NCBI GenBank assembly: GCA_028023455.1
Contig: JAQFVV010000012.1
Span: 7,166,499-7,230,498 of the forward strand
Direction: 5' to 3'
DNA from: Epiperipatus broadwayi
Taxonomy: Eukaryota > Onychophora > Udeonychophora > Euonychophora > Peripatidae
Length of the DNA: 64,000 bases
Shown: positions 1 through 11,749 of the stretch, one piece after another
How positions within the stretch are numbered: position 1 is the first letter of the stretch
How the letters are laid out: each line of letters starts with the position of its first letter
Made by a program: the position numbers and the translations under genes
Notes under the pieces: generated by a model
Seen by the model: the letters and a program-made list of their open reading frames with translations, nothing else
Told to the model about the DNA's origin: nothing
Database searches by the model: none

Positions 1-147
1 AAAAGAACTAATAATTAATAATAGAATTAATAATCATAAAATTAATAATAAAATGTTATTGAAAGTTAAAATTGATAAGTTTAGGCGAGCATTTCAAATA
101 TATACATAACATACATATACATGACAAAAGGAGTGGGATAAGATATA

Positions 148-213
148 GAGTTTAAACACAGGTTAGTAGGTAGAAACATGAAGCACAATCTTAAGCTAAG
201 ATTGACTGCTTCA
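148..213 (+). repeat. Short dispersed repeat ending in a hairpin
   Basis: This short segment is homologous to 60766-60850. Both contain GTTTAAACA, then a GGTTnGGTnGTAG-like stretch, then a hairpin (179-213 here) with arms TGAAGCA/TGCTTCA. The inner stem is CAATCT/AGATTG here and CGATCT/AGATCG in the other copy, so one base pair differs on both sides. Seen directly; the family is not recognised. Confidence 0.55.
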
Positions 214-261
214 ATAGAACCAGGGTATTATCATTTTCTGAAGATTTATAAATCATCTATA

Positions 262-905
262 TTTTGTAGATGATTTGGTCAGTTTTAAAAAGAATGTTTC
301 ACAGTTTATGAAATATTGCAAAAGTTATCGGATTGAAGTAAGAAATTCATGCTTAGTGGATTTTCTCTGAAAAAAATAAAGATTGATAATGATGAATTAG
401 AAGAAGTTAAAAATTACAAATACATTGATCAGATTATTAATATAAATGTAAACATAATGAATGAAATTAATCATAGTAATAAACTGGACAGGGTATTTTA
501 GTAGAAATAACATAGAATTAAAAGGAAATATATATACATATTTAAAAAGAAAGATTGCTAAAAATATGTTTTACCAATTTTCACATCTAGTTCTGAGTCT
601 TGGACAATTAACAGAAGAGCAATACAGAGACTTCAGACTGCCAAATGAGTAGAGAATAATATATTTAAGAGTATTAAGAATACCAAATTCAAATATAAAG
701 ATGACAAATCAAGTTTCATTGACATCAGTGAAAGTATTAAGAGAGTGAAATGAGATTAGACTGATTATACTTCTAGAAGAAATGATAACAGATGGACAGT
801 TGAAGTTTTCAATTGAATCCTGAAATTTATAAAAGGCATAGAAAAAGATAATATGTAAGATGAGTGGGGTAGTGTGTTGTTGAAAAAAAGATTAAAGATT
901 GATAA
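262..905 (+). pseudogene. LINE reverse transcriptase 3' remnant (RTE/CR1-like)
   Basis: A degenerate C-terminal part of a non-LTR reverse transcriptase on the plus strand. Across shifting frames one sees a DDLV-like catalytic box at about 268-285, the stretch ELEEVKNYKYI near 397-426 that matches the LEEV.NFKYLG block common after the catalytic box, then ESWTINRRAIQRLQTA near 595-640, and SRRNDNRWT near 773-805, which resembles the R..DNRW block at the C-terminus of RTE and related LINEs. Several frameshifts and stops break it, so it cannot make protein. The 461-652 open stretch is a frame-shifted piece of the same relic. It is truncated at its 5' side and lies just left of a Penelope-like insertion. 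Family assignment below LINE level is inference. Confidence 0.6.
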
Positions 906-964
906 AACTAGATTATACTTGGACCTTCACCCTTCAATGAATCAATAATGGTTGATAGTTATGA

Positions 965-2074
965 TAATGATAAATAATCATTAGTGTTTGTCTGAAGGTT
1001 TGTGCTGATATTTTAATGTTAATTATTTATTGGACTAATTCCACCATGTTATATTAAGAACTGAATGTCTTTAGAAAAATTTTAAACTTTATTTAAGATT
1101 TTCTAAATACATCCAGCTGTTAGTAATAACACACAGGTTAGTATTAAACACAAGGATTTGAATGATATTATTCTCTTTTTCAGGGGTTGTTGGCCTGACC
1201 AATGACAGTACTAGCATGGGAATCAAACCTAGATCTTTAGATTCTTGAATATTTAAGGTAATACTCTAACCAAATGAGATATTCTACCAAAGGCAACAAT
1301 CATTAGAAGTTCCATATACTTTTCTAAGAGAGTCCTCCTGATTTCTTCACTTTTTTAAAGATCAATGTTAATTAATGCCTTCTAGACATTAGATACAATC
1401 ACACTAGTTTGATTTATAGGATTATTAGCCATAGTCATGTGAGGTTTCTTTGAATTTTCTTTTTTTTTTTTGTCCTTTTTTTCTCTGTCCAACATTTTTG
1501 TAATTTCTCAATGAAACATGTGTTCATTTATACATGCATGATCTGCTACTTTGGATATGTCTGATGATTAGAAAAGAGAAAACAGACATATTCAAAGTAG
1601 CAGCCCATTCATGTATCAATCAACAAATGTTTAATTGGGAGAATACAAAAATATTGTATAGAGAGAAAAAGTCTAAAAAAGAAAAGTCAAAGAATCTGCT
1701 GACATGACAATGGCAAATAATTGAATAAACTATCTTAGTATAATTTGTACATAATAGGACTGGAAGTCATTAACCTTGCTCTTAAAATAAGTGGAGAAAT
1801 CAGAAGGACCCTCATAGATAGGTATATGAAATGTATAATTCAATTGGTTAAAGTTCCAGATTCACTTTCCATATTAGTACTGTCACTGGTCAAGCTAGCA
1901 ATAACTGAAGAAGAGACAATAATATCACTTGAAACATAGTGTTAAATACTAATCTGTGAGCTACTACTAACTGCTGAATATATTTAGAAAGTTTAAGTAC
2001 ATTTTTCTAAAGACATTCAGCTCTTAATATTAGATAATATAAATAGTCCAAACAAATAATTAATAATAAATAAT
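965..2074. mobile_element. Penelope-like element, inverted dimer of 3' ends, with TSD
   Basis: Two copies of the same PLE 3' end are joined head to head. The left arm (979 to about 1570) is in minus orientation, the right arm (about 1571-2060) in plus orientation, so both 3' ends face outwards. The arms carry the GIY-YIG C-terminal region (NWENTK-like reading near 1630), a tRNA-like segment (1191-1290, minus), and the terminal motif TTGGACTA..TCCA near 1030. The outer flanks TAATGATAAATAAT (965-978) and TAATAATAAATAAT (2061-2074) look like a 14-bp target duplication with one mismatch. No intact ORF remains; the 1745-1939 open frame is a shadow within the relic. Confidence 0.7.
1191..1290 (-). 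other. tRNA-like segment in PLE 3' end
   Basis: On the minus strand there is an A-box-like TTTGGTTAGAGTA and a B-box-like AGGTTTGATTCCC about 50 bases later. The same block recurs at about 11960-12066, 14704-14804, 17870-17975 and in both arms of 41374-42003. It is probably a tRNA-derived part of the PLE end and not a functional tRNA gene. Confidence 0.6.
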
Positions 2075-3393
2075 TGAGTTTATTATTTTACGATGACTTG
2101 CTGTTATGTTTCATTCAAATTTCTCTCAATTTTTTTTCAATTTAAAAAAAACCAACAATTTAAATAACTTTAAAATAAATTCACTTTCACTATTTTTTAT
2201 TAATCTTATGAGATAAAGACAGATTTTATGACTGAAGGTAGCTTGCAAATCTGTGTTCAAATTCCCTTTAATTATACCTAGCTTAAGTATATATATTATA
2301 TTTGTATTCAAATATAATATAAAATCATAAATTAGTCACAAAACAGCAATGCTATGAGCAACTTGACAATATATACATTTTTTATGTACTTTAAACATAA
2401 AATATATTTATATAAACAGTATTACTAGTAGATTCTGTAACCTTACTAAAAAGTATTGTGTATTTAGATAAATCTAAAATATAACATCCTGGTACATGTT
2501 CTTCACATGAACATTGAAGAAAGAGTTAAATAAAATTGTGTAATCTTCCCACATAAGAGAGATTTTTTTTAAAATTAAAAAAAACAATGTTGAATAAGAT
2601 AATACTTATAATATAAAGGATTTGAACACAGACTTTCAAGCTCTCTTCAGACATCCACTCTATTTCATACAACTGAGGTATATAAAATATATTTGTATTT
2701 AAAATATTATAATACTTATAAGTAAATAAATATTATGTAAAATAATAAACTATGACAAATTTAATGTTTTGTAATTTTTGCTAAATTTGTCAATCTTAAC
2801 TAGCTTGAAAATTTAGTAAGATTTTGAACATTATATGAAATATGATTTTTTTTTAACTTTGAAAAATAAAACCAAAATATAAAAGTGAATCATATTTTTG
2901 GGCTGTAACAGAATTATCTTGTATATAAGTTAATTGAAGAAATTAATTGATTTTTTAAAAGAAAAAGAATTAAATTGGTTATTAGTGAGCTGTTCAATTC
3001 TAATAAAAAAATTGGATGCAGTAAAATTACTTGTTTATTAAAAAATAAGAATTTGTTGTTTGTTCTTGGATTACATCATGAGTTGAAAAAAAAAATTTAA
3101 ATCTGAATAGTTTGGAAGAAAGTGGTTGCTTTAATAAATACAAGATGTCATTTAAGATAACAAAGTATGGCAACCGAAGCTTAATCATGTAATAAAAAAA
3201 CATACATAGCTTTATTGCTCAAGAGATCATAAGAAGTCTTAGCACCAGACCTGATCCTGGGATAATCCCAATCCTAAGTCAGTTGCTAGCACACCAACTG
3301 TGATCCTTTGATTTGATGATGTTAAGAGAATTCTGATAAAAGAGATTATTATCACAGTAACTCAATAGGTTTTATTTCTTTTCTTATTTGTTT
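2075..3393. other. AT-rich non-coding DNA
   Basis: Nothing recognisable. Very AT-rich, with poly-A/T runs. A slightly less AT-rich patch at about 3230-3320 has no pattern I know. Confidence 0.6.
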
Positions 3394-3395
3394 GC

Positions 3396-3555
3396 AATTC
3401 AATAAATAGGGAATATCCACTATACAGAAAAGATTAAACAATTGTAACTATTTTACAAATGTTCATTCTCCCACTTACCTGTCTCTGCTGAGCTGTAAAG
3501 GTGTTACAATTATTTAATATTTCTTCTATAGTGGACCTTTTCTATTTATTGAATT
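3396..3555. repeat. Small foldback (MITE-like) element
   Basis: Arms of about 53 bp at 3396-3448 and 3503-3555 are inverted copies (AATTCAATAAATAG on one side, CTATTTATTGAATT on the other) around a spacer of about 54 bp. No coding capacity. Confidence 0.65.
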
Positions 3556-3557
3556 AT

Positions 3558-4498
3558 TATAATAATAAAATTTGAAAATGGAGCACTAGATAAAAGTAAT
3601 ATATCAGCTGTAATGGTCTGCTATGATATAAGCTTGATGGAAAATCTATCTGAACAAAAGTCTTATGGAAGCCTTCATAATGAAAGCAATTTAAACCTGC
3701 CAGAATGCTTTTCTAATTTCAAAATGTATCTCACCAAAAACAAATACTTACTACTAATATTTTGCATGGAACTGGGAATTACATAAAATAAAACAAAATA
3801 ATAATGTCAAATGAAAGATAAAATAGTCATATTCAAGAAGAACTGTAAAATAAAGAAAAAAGTCTACAAGAATCTAAGACATGTACCTGTTCAAGGAAAA
3901 AAAGACAAGACTGACTCTTCCACTGGAACACTGAAATGAAAATGCTGAAGTAATTTAGAAGCACTCTCTTGTGTGTGTGTGCATGCGCAAAAAGTCAATT
4001 GTTCAAGAGAATGCTAAAACAAAACATATCTTTTTATTTTCTTGAGCTCAAACATCAAGATCAAAGGTACCTAGGTGAGAATTTTATATTTTGTCTAATT
4101 ATATTCAATAATACATTTTTGTTTCTAAATATTATATTTATAAAACAATTTTGTATTATTTTTCACAGAAAAGATTGTATTGTAAATATTATTTTTTATT
4201 TGCATGTATATATTTTTTATAGGGCTTTTTACATTTGTATTTCTTTGTTATTATATATGTGGCAATGATATATATATATCTCATATGTCAAAAGTAATTA
4301 TTTAGAGCTTATAGGTAGAATATAGTATTAAGTTATTGCTATAAAAACTAAATTCTTAAATGGTCTGTATTGTAGAGTAAAATGCTTACTTGTGCAAAAT
4401 TCTTATCTTTTTTTATCATTTACTATTTTCTTTTTTATTAAAATACTTTGTTTTAATGCAAAATTTAATGTCTTTGAATGTATTTTTTTTTTCATATG
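3558..4498. other. AT-rich non-coding DNA
   Basis: No gene seen. It has a short (TG)n run near 3970 and (TA)n near 4268. The open frame at 3969-4268 is low-complexity F/I/Y-rich translation and is rejected. Confidence 0.6.
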
Positions 4499-4499
4499 T

Positions 4500-4596
4500 C
4501 ATAGCATCGGCCGGGACGTGAACCTACAACCATCTGCAAACAACTACTTGCTTGCAAGGCAGCTGCGATGACCTCTTGGCTAACACTATTAGTAGT
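4500..4596 (-). repeat. tRNA-derived SINE fragment or pseudo-tRNA
   Basis: A GC-richer island. On the minus strand it reads TTAGCCAAGAGGTCAT (A-box-like), then CTGCCTTGCAAGCAAG (anticodon-loop-like, TGC if the loop is CTTGCAA), then TAGGTTCACGTCCCGGCC (a good B box). The region between the anticodon-like part and the B box is longer than in an ordinary tRNA and the acceptor stem does not close clearly. A tRNA-derived SINE head or tRNA pseudogene is therefore more likely than an active tRNA. Confidence 0.6.
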
Positions 4597-4599
4597 AGT

Positions 4600-5740
4600 A
4601 TCCCATATTAAACTTAATTATTTGATTGTGTGATAATTGAATATTAATTTATTAGTTACATGGGTACAATCAATCACATGATGAATGTGTTATCATGAGA
4701 AATATATTGTTCAAGTGATGATTATGGTGCTATTCTTCATCATCATATTACTTACTCTTAGGTCAATAGGTAAAAGGAACTTGGGTATCAATAATTTTCA
4801 TTATCAAAACAGGCAAAACTCATGTGATGTTTAGTGGTTTAATTTTCATTTTCAGTGATACATTATGAAGAAATTATCAGTCATTATTTACATATATTTT
4901 TCATATATATGGCTGACAAACTAGAGATGATTGGTATTAATTCTGTGTTAAGCATTATCCAAGTTAATTAACCCTTATTTATCTGTAAAACTTTTCAATT
5001 AAAATTTTGGGCTGTATAGTTTATTTAAATATTCCACATATCTGTACTATTACAGCATACATATAAATATCCTGGTCAACCATATCAAAATTATAAATTA
5101 CTGAATAACTTATTTTTTCCAAAAATAAAAATTAGTTTTTTTATCTTAGAGTAATTGTAGATGTCACTTGAATTATTTCTGATACTTAATGCTTTTTTTT
5201 ATTTCTTTTCATCTATATATATATAAAATCATATGCTACAAGATGATTTGATAAGAAAGTCAACTAATGAAAAAAAATTCAATATATTATAAAAAGTTTG
5301 AGAAGTGTTTATTTAATATACCCTACAATAATCAGATAGTTAATTTCTTGGAAGGTCTGCAATATTTAAACATTAGTGATATATTATGCTTTGATACAAG
5401 AACCTATAGCACTGCCTAGATTGTATAAGACATTTTAATTATTAATAAACTTGAATTTAAAGTACAAAATGTAGAGTTAATTCTTCTTTTTTTTAAAAAA
5501 AAAAGATTCTTTAATTTAGCAGCATGTTGAAATATCTTTGAATGATACATTTTGAAATTTGTAACACTTATAAATGCTTACTAATTACAGTTATATACTT
5601 CATCTGATAAAGTTGAATGTTAAGAATAGCAAACATTGGAAAATTAAAATAAAGCTTTGACCAAAATAAAAATTAATCAAAAGAAAATATTTCAATAGAG
5701 ATAATCCTCTTGTTTTTTTTTTAAATAAGATTACTGTTAA
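4600..5740. other. AT-rich non-coding DNA
   Basis: Nothing recognisable. A TCATGTGATGTTTAGTGGTTTAAT stretch near 4820 matches in part similar text near 7216, 20847 and 23823, which is probably the edge of a dispersed DNA-transposon family. Confidence 0.5.
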
Positions 5741-5744
5741 TAAG

Positions 5745-6090
5745 CAAAGTTCAAACAATATAGATTATCACACTAAAATTGACTTACGAAATTATTTGCC
5801 ATTATAATGTAAGCAGCTTTTTAAAAATTCAATTCCATTCAATTTTTTTCTCTCTGATCAATATTCTCCATTTTTCCAATTGCATATCTTTGATATATGC
5901 ATAATCTATTACTTTAGATATATCTATTTTCTCTTTTCTCATCATTTATATCCTCCTATTCACTTCTAATGGAATAACTAATTTCACCAATATAAATCCT
6001 TCCACAATCATGTGGTGTTTTATAGATAGTTTTTTTTAAACCTGTATTTTAAGTTTAGGTTTTCAACATTATGATCTTTGTTGTAAGCAT
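5745..6090 (-). pseudogene. PLE C-terminal (GIY-YIG) fragment
   Basis: This aligns by eye, block after block, to 21955-22300 and to the PLE 3' region at about 14880-15220. Shared words include TTTTCCAATTG, CTTTTCTCATCAT, CTTCTAATGGAATAACTA and TTTCACCAATATAAATC, the last being the minus-strand equivalent of the YIGETS box. It is badly degraded, has no open frame and lacks the RT part. Confidence 0.5.
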
Positions 6091-6200
6091 CTGTAAACTT
6101 TATTATCAGAAAACTGTACACATAAAGGGTATTTAACAACATGAGTTTATTAACTTGAAACAAAATATTATATAAATTAACTTGAAACAAAATAATATAT
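6091..6200. repeat. Fragment resembling the gypsy LTR left end
   Basis: AAACTTTATTAT followed by TGAGTTTATTAACTTGAAACAAAA matches the left edge of the gypsy LTR at 21445-21510. Here the word ATTAACTTGAAACAAAATA occurs twice in tandem. Probably a small LTR remnant. Confidence 0.4.
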
Positions 6201-6239
6201 ATATATATTATAACTCAGCCTCTCTGCTGCTAGCCCGAA

Positions 6240-7670
6240 TTCAACAAATAAAACTAACTACTATTATTATATTTTATAGAAAAATATAAGATTTCTTTCT
6301 ATCACAGGTTTGAATCATATCATCATTATAACATCATGCTCCATAAGATATTATTTCCTCTTATGCAATTATTTTAAACATGAATCATAAATAAATAGAT
6401 CTAGTTAGAACATAATAATGAGACTCTTTTACTTCATTTACTCTTATCCAAAAAATAATGCTAGTGATGCACTGAGTAAGAAAGAGATTTTGTTCATACT
6501 CAAAGATCACATTAAGCTTTCTTATAATTAAAGTAAAGATAATCTATTAAAATAATCTTAATACGTTGAAATTATGTCAATACTACCAACACGAATAATG
6601 AAGTGACTTTTATGTACTATGTACTCTTATAACTCAAATGTTATTATACTTGTGTGATTTGGATTTTCTGATTACGCAGATGTAATTGAAGACAAGTCAG
6701 AAATTAAGAACAAAATAAACATTTTATTAATAATATTAAATACAATAGATATTAACATCTTATGAGTGATATATTCAAAATGGAAATAATCACAATAATG
6801 TCCTAATAATTGATTTAAATTCATAATAGAAAGAATCTATCATCTATGATTAAATAAAGTTCTCTCCTTATATAAAATCTGACTCTTATTCTAAATATGT
6901 CTTTAGTGTAAGAATCTTTCGTTCATGTGTTTAACAAACTATGTTGCCCATGAAAGAACAACATAAAATTTGGAAGTATATATAATTTTCTATAACTATA
7001 TAAAATAACTACCTAAGTTTAAACAAAGAATGTTTTATCAAAGTCTTTGCACATCCGATATTCATGCTATAAATATTAACACCATTACCATTTCAAAAAT
7101 TACTCTGATATTATCAAGAACAAATAAAGATGGGGCCATAACACACAAGCCTTCAACATCTAATCTCTAACACCAATAAATAAGATTGGTAAAACATGCA
7201 AAGAGGTGGTGGTCATGTGATGTTTATTGTCTTAAATAAGATTGGCAAATTGTTGGGATAATCAAACATTCATATTTATCTACAAGTACAAAATTAACAT
7301 TAGTATCATATCACTAATCTAAATAAACTTGAAAGAATAAACCACCATAAACATTGTCCAACCAATATAAGTAATCTATGATGAACTGTATTTTAAGGCA
7401 TACTTCAAAATGACATATGAACATAGTTTCAAACACATACTATTTATCATATAATAATTACACTATAAACATAATATGAAAGACTGATAAAATTCATTAC
7501 ATTAACAATAAAATAAATAGACATAAGCATTATAAATTAATAATTTATAAAAGTGTAACATCATTTCCAAATGCACATCCATACTATTAATTAAAAAATC
7601 CTATACCAAATGTTCATATTACCTTTGTTGATATAACAATGCAAATATGTTTTGATAACTCAAATACTCA
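6240..7670. other. AT-rich non-coding DNA
   Basis: No gene or clear element seen. Confidence 0.6.
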
Positions 7671-7674
7671 TACA

Positions 7675-7918
7675 TATAAATACAATTTATCCAAACTTTA
7701 AACACTTTTTAGCAAAACTCTTTATTTGTACATACACATACACCTACATTTCGACTGACTTGCAGTCTTCTTCAGAGCAAGTTTTTTTTTTTTTTAGAAG
7801 ATCAAAATAAACTTGCTCTGAAGAAGACTGCAAGTCAGTCGAAATGTAGGTGTATGTGTATGCACAAATAAAGAGTTTTGCTAAAAAGTGTTTGAAGTTT
7901 GGATAAATTGTATTTATA
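7675..7918. repeat. Foldback palindrome with CTGAAGAAGACTG motif
   Basis: Arms of about 110 bp (7675-7784 and 7808-7918) are nearly perfect inverted copies around a T-rich spacer. Each arm contains TTGCTCTGAAGAAGACTG, then TCAGTCGAAATG, then AATAAAGAGTTTTGC. Stem GACTG/CAGTC between CTGAAGA and GAAA recalls the hairpin in the PLE 3' ends of this window. No ORF. The high arm identity suggests recent formation or gene conversion between arms. Confidence 0.75.
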
Positions 7919-7919
7919 G

Positions 7920-8880
7920 GATATTATGGCAAACATAGAGAAATGTGTGATTTTGGTAATACCCATACATATTACACATACATTAAAAATAAACTACTAG
8001 CAAAAATATTATAAGCATAAGATAAACTTATAGATAAATTAATACTTAAGAAGAAAATAATTTTTCTTTCTTTCTTTTAATCACTCCTAGACAGTTTATA
8101 AGTTCTTAAGTCATTTGATTTTCCAATTCACATAATAATTATATTAAAATCCAGAGTATTTTATTTAAAATATCCTTAATGTTTAAAGACCACAACTGAG
8201 TAAGCAAATTCTCTAAAATTCCAGGCAACAAACAGAACACTAATGCAATACGAAGCAATATGAAGTTTAGAGCATATTATTTTTCTTATATAACCCAGCA
8301 ATAAAATAATCCAATGCATTAAAGTACATTTTAGCAAATACATTTTACTTTGAAATAAATGTGAAAAAAAAAAGAAAAGAATTTATCCTCCATATTATCT
8401 TGGCAAACAAAATACAATTCTTTGAAATGCATTAATTCTTACTTTTAGAAATTATGAAAGCATATCACTATCAAAATAGTTTATTCTAAATATAATCCAT
8501 AATTTAAAAAATTTACAGCTACTTCATTAACTTCTTTAATTATTCCTCAAATCAACATATAGTTCAAATTTTTGTTATAGCCAAAAACTAAGCATCACAA
8601 AGAATTAAGTTGTCACTAATATTATAACAGCATATCATGATAAAGTTTATAACTAGTTGCAGGATTAAGACAATACATTATTCATAAAATGAAACATAAA
8701 TTTCTTGTATCAAGAATATTAGCAAAAATGTTCATTTTAAATTCAAGTATGAGTACAACAATAAATTGATAGTTCATAATAATGCAATTTTTACATACAT
8801 ACTTTTTCTGACATTAGCAAATCAATGTTACAGTTGGATCAAAATAAGAGTCATAGATCACATGGCCCTATTCTCTTAAG
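7920..8880. other. AT-rich non-coding DNA
   Basis: Nothing recognisable. Confidence 0.6.
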
Positions 8881-8891
8881 CTTGTAAGTTA

Positions 8892-9040
8892 CAATGAGGA
8901 TTGCCAATTCCTCAACAAGCTTTGTGATAAATGCTTAGCCAGAGAAGGGGGGGGGGGTTTCCTGACGGAGATATTTTAAATGCTTTCTCTGGCTAAGCAT
9001 TTATCATAAAGCTTAGTGAGGAATTGGCAATCCTCATTGT
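8892..9040. repeat. Foldback element with an 11-G run in its loop
   Basis: Arms 8892-8947 and 8985-9040 are inverted copies (ACAATGAGGATTGCCAATTC at one end, its complement at the other). The spacer starts with eleven G residues (8947-8957), the longest G run noticed in the window. Non-coding MITE-like hairpin. Confidence 0.75.
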
Positions 9041-9044
9041 TTAC

Positions 9045-10085
9045 AGTTGGATGTTTCATTATGTATACTTAGCATTGCAGTGAGACAAATAATTCCTCAG
9101 CAGATAATTCTCTAACCTTCCATTACTTTACAGATACAATAGATTAATTGATATATTAATAAGCCAGTTAGTTAGCTAGTTATTTAAGCTGGCAGATAAA
9201 TGAATAGATAAGAAGATCCCAACACATGATAAGTTGTATTTTAGGATAAGTCATGTGATTTTGATGAAATCGATGGATTTGGGATGTTATTAATTGATAA
9301 ATAATTTGCCCGTAATTACTCGTCAAGGTCAATATTCTAATAATACATTTTTTAAAAATTATCTGGATTTTTAGACATAAATTAATATTATATTTAAAAT
9401 ACCATTTATTATTCGGCAATGAATTAAATATTACAATAATAATACATTTATTTAACTATTTTGAAGAAAAAGTTCTCAAAATTTAATATATTTTAAAGAA
9501 TAATAAAATTTTAATAACAATATTGCAGTATAAATATTAAATCTTTTAAACATTGAACTTTAATAGTAATCAACTTCTTTTAAACTTTTCTCCAAGTCAA
9601 AATAACCATTACACGCATGCGCATTCTTGCAATATTTAAAATGTTTATTAGAAATGTTCAAATAAACAGTAATTCGTTATTTGTATTATAAAATACTACT
9701 GAAATATTATCAAATTATTTAAAGTGTTTGTTTTCATGTAAACTTCCTTTTTTTAAAAAAAAAAACAACAACAACATCTATTGTACTGTAATAAAAGTAA
9801 TAGTAAACTATACATTAATAGGAATGTTAAATCTATGTATTTAAAACATATAAAATCACAAAAATGAACTTAACTGATATTTTAAAAATTAATTAAACTT
9901 TTTTTTTATTTACACTTATCTAAAGAAATAGCATATAATAATAGTTCTATAACTAAAATTAAACTTCTTAAATTATTTACCACATGTAATATATAAATTG
10001 ACTTATTGGAAGAAAAAAAATGTAAATTAAAAAAAAAAATCCACATTTATACACGTACACACGTCTCTATGAAAACCTTAAGGTT
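9045..10085. other. AT-rich non-coding DNA with one CpG-containing palindrome
   Basis: No gene seen. At about 9612 there is ACGCATGCGCATT, which fits the NRF1-type palindrome GCGCATGCGC, an uncommon GC-rich word in this background. The 9180-9419 minus open frame is AT-rich shadow translation. Confidence 0.5.
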
Positions 10086-10089
10086 ACAA

Positions 10090-10546
10090 TATATATGAAA
10101 TTGAGTACATTTACAATCGTCTTAGAAATTCCATTATTGTCCCTAAGTCCAGATTGAGCTTCTTTAGGCGTGATTACATTACTGCACATACATGCTTATA
10201 TATTATCAGTATGTTTGCGTGCTTCATTTTCTATTTCTATACTTAGTCATGATTTCACACATATCTTATATATATTACAAACATGAGAGTAGATTTCTCA
10301 ATTTCATATTTTGCATAAATCTAATCCAGTTCCATATTCTGTATAAATCTAAAAACATTAGTATATATTAGCTTTAGAATAATTCTACTGTATGTTTTGC
10401 ATATATAAATTTTCTAGATTGTTTGCTATTAATTAAGGAAAGTTTATTCATTTCCTATCTGACTATAGTTATAATAATTATTTTACACAACTATAACTTT
10501 TACATATATAAGCACATACATAGTAACATTATAGTCAGAGAGTACA
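10090..10546 (-). repeat. Ty3/gypsy 3' LTR (element on minus strand)
   Basis: This segment and 21480-21941 are direct repeats, matching over about 450 bp with many substitutions. Shared blocks are ACATTTACAATC.TCTTAGAAATT, TCCAGATT, TTTAGAATAATTC and TTCATTTCCT.TCTGAC. The element-side boundary is set at GTACA, so that in element orientation the LTR starts TGTAC. The left edge is approximate. Divergence between the two LTRs implies an old insertion. Confidence 0.6.
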
Positions 10547-10561
10547 CTTTCTTCCCCTCAT
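10547..10561 (-). other. Polypurine tract of the gypsy element
   Basis: On the minus strand this reads GAGGGGAAGAAAG directly before the 3' LTR. This is the expected position and composition for the plus-strand primer of an LTR retrotransposon, and it fixes the LTR boundary. Confidence 0.6.
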
Positions 10562-11019
10562 TCTAGAAAACAGTTATTTAATGACAAATATAGTCCTCTA
10601 ATCTGCCTGGTTTTTGATAATCTCTTGTAGGTTGAGGTGTTGGTACAGATCGTACTTTCTCCTGTCTTGTTATACTGTCTTCTTGATGTTTTGAGGAAAA
10701 ATTCACGGCCAGCATGTTATTATATCATCAGACTGGTTACTCTTTCCTAAAAAAAAAAAACCCACAGTTTCATCTGTTTGTATATTATTATTATGCCATA
10801 TCAGCATAATCATTCTCTTTTACCAGAATATTTCTTCTGCTAATATAGAATTCAATCATTCATTAACTAGTTCCAATAGTTTATTCTGGTGTATCCTTAA
10901 ATGATTTATGTGCCTTCACTTCTTTGCCATTGGACAACAGTATTAATCTCAATTATTTTGATAAACTTTCACTACAATTCCAGAGAGCTAGTTGTTTTTT
11001 AAAACTTTTCATATTAAAA

Positions 11020-11146
11020 GAGACAAAACTCACCATACAGTATTGCCACTCAGTGCAAGCCAGAGTAATCAATGGATGCCAGAAGGCTTGTGCATAAAAT
11101 CCCCATCTAGTGCCTATTAATCCAATATCCCCAGACTAGTTTCTGT
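11020..11146. repeat. Fragment of dispersed foldback DNA family (one arm)
   Basis: AGACAAAACTC.CCATACAGTA, then CACTCAGTG.AAGCCAGAG, then TCAATGGATGC, and on to CCAATATCCC.AGA.TAGTTTC. The same text occurs at 20447-20563, inverted at 20693-20829, and inverted at 24110-24246. One arm only, sitting in the 3' part of the gypsy element. Confidence 0.6.
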
Positions 11147-11254
11147 TTCATATTCAGAATGTATTGCCAATTTAAAATCTTTCGCAATCAAATAAGTTAT
11201 TTCTTGTTGCATTCTTGCTACATATTAATACTGAAATATGTGTAAAAACTTTTT

Positions 11255-11749
11255 GCCTCATTAACATTTCAGCCAGTATCTTTTTTGTAGGTATACATAG
11301 TGTAAAATGCTAGTAGAACATGATTCATTGATATCTTTTTGGTTTGTTTTATTCAGCATTGACTTTAATTGCTGTGCTGCTTTTTCAGTCAAACCATTTG
11401 ATTCAGGGTTATACAGAGGTGTTAATATCCGATGTATCATCCCCTTATCCAAAAAGTCTTTTAACTGTAGTGACATAAAGCTGGCACCATTATCTGAGAC
11501 TATAATTTCAAGATATCCATGACTTGCAAAAAAACTATATTCAAAACTTAACTGGTATATTCCACACTTACAACTCTGTATTCAATCCATTTAGAATATT
11601 AATCAATCACAATCAGAAAAATACAAACATTTAGCAGTCCAGCATAGTTCATGTGTAATCTCTACCAAGGTTTTTTGGCTTGTGATCAAAAATCCAATCT
11701 TTTTAGTGGTAACTTATCTGTAGATTGAAATTCTCGGCACTGCTTAACT
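11255..11749 (-). pseudogene. Ty3/gypsy integrase catalytic core (left half of split element)
   Basis: On the minus strand the region encodes, with stops, an integrase core: a PW..LH..YAG block near 11640-11670, D.YSKWIE near 11590, G.LEIIVSDNGASF near 11475-11520, then the open frame 11261-11476 with H.ILTPLYNPESNGLTEKAAQQLK. These are the D, D and E blocks of gypsy-type integrases (PYHPQSNG..ER is the family form). The last acidic residue appears as TEK. The N-terminal part of the same integrase lies at 18121-18600, separated by the Penelope insertion. Inactive: stops and insertion. Confidence 0.8.

Noticed and set aside
3969-4268. 99-codon plus open frame
   Set aside because: Starts in a (TG)n tract and continues as F/I/L-rich text typical of AT-rich non-coding DNA.
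7811-7870. Complete hammerhead ribozyme in the 7.7 kb palindrome
   Set aside because: CTGAAGA, stem and GAAA are there, but stem I and the UH cleavage side do not pair in either arm, and an extra A follows the core.
9180-9419. 79-codon minus open frame
   Set aside because: Composition follows AT-rich background; no motif, no context.
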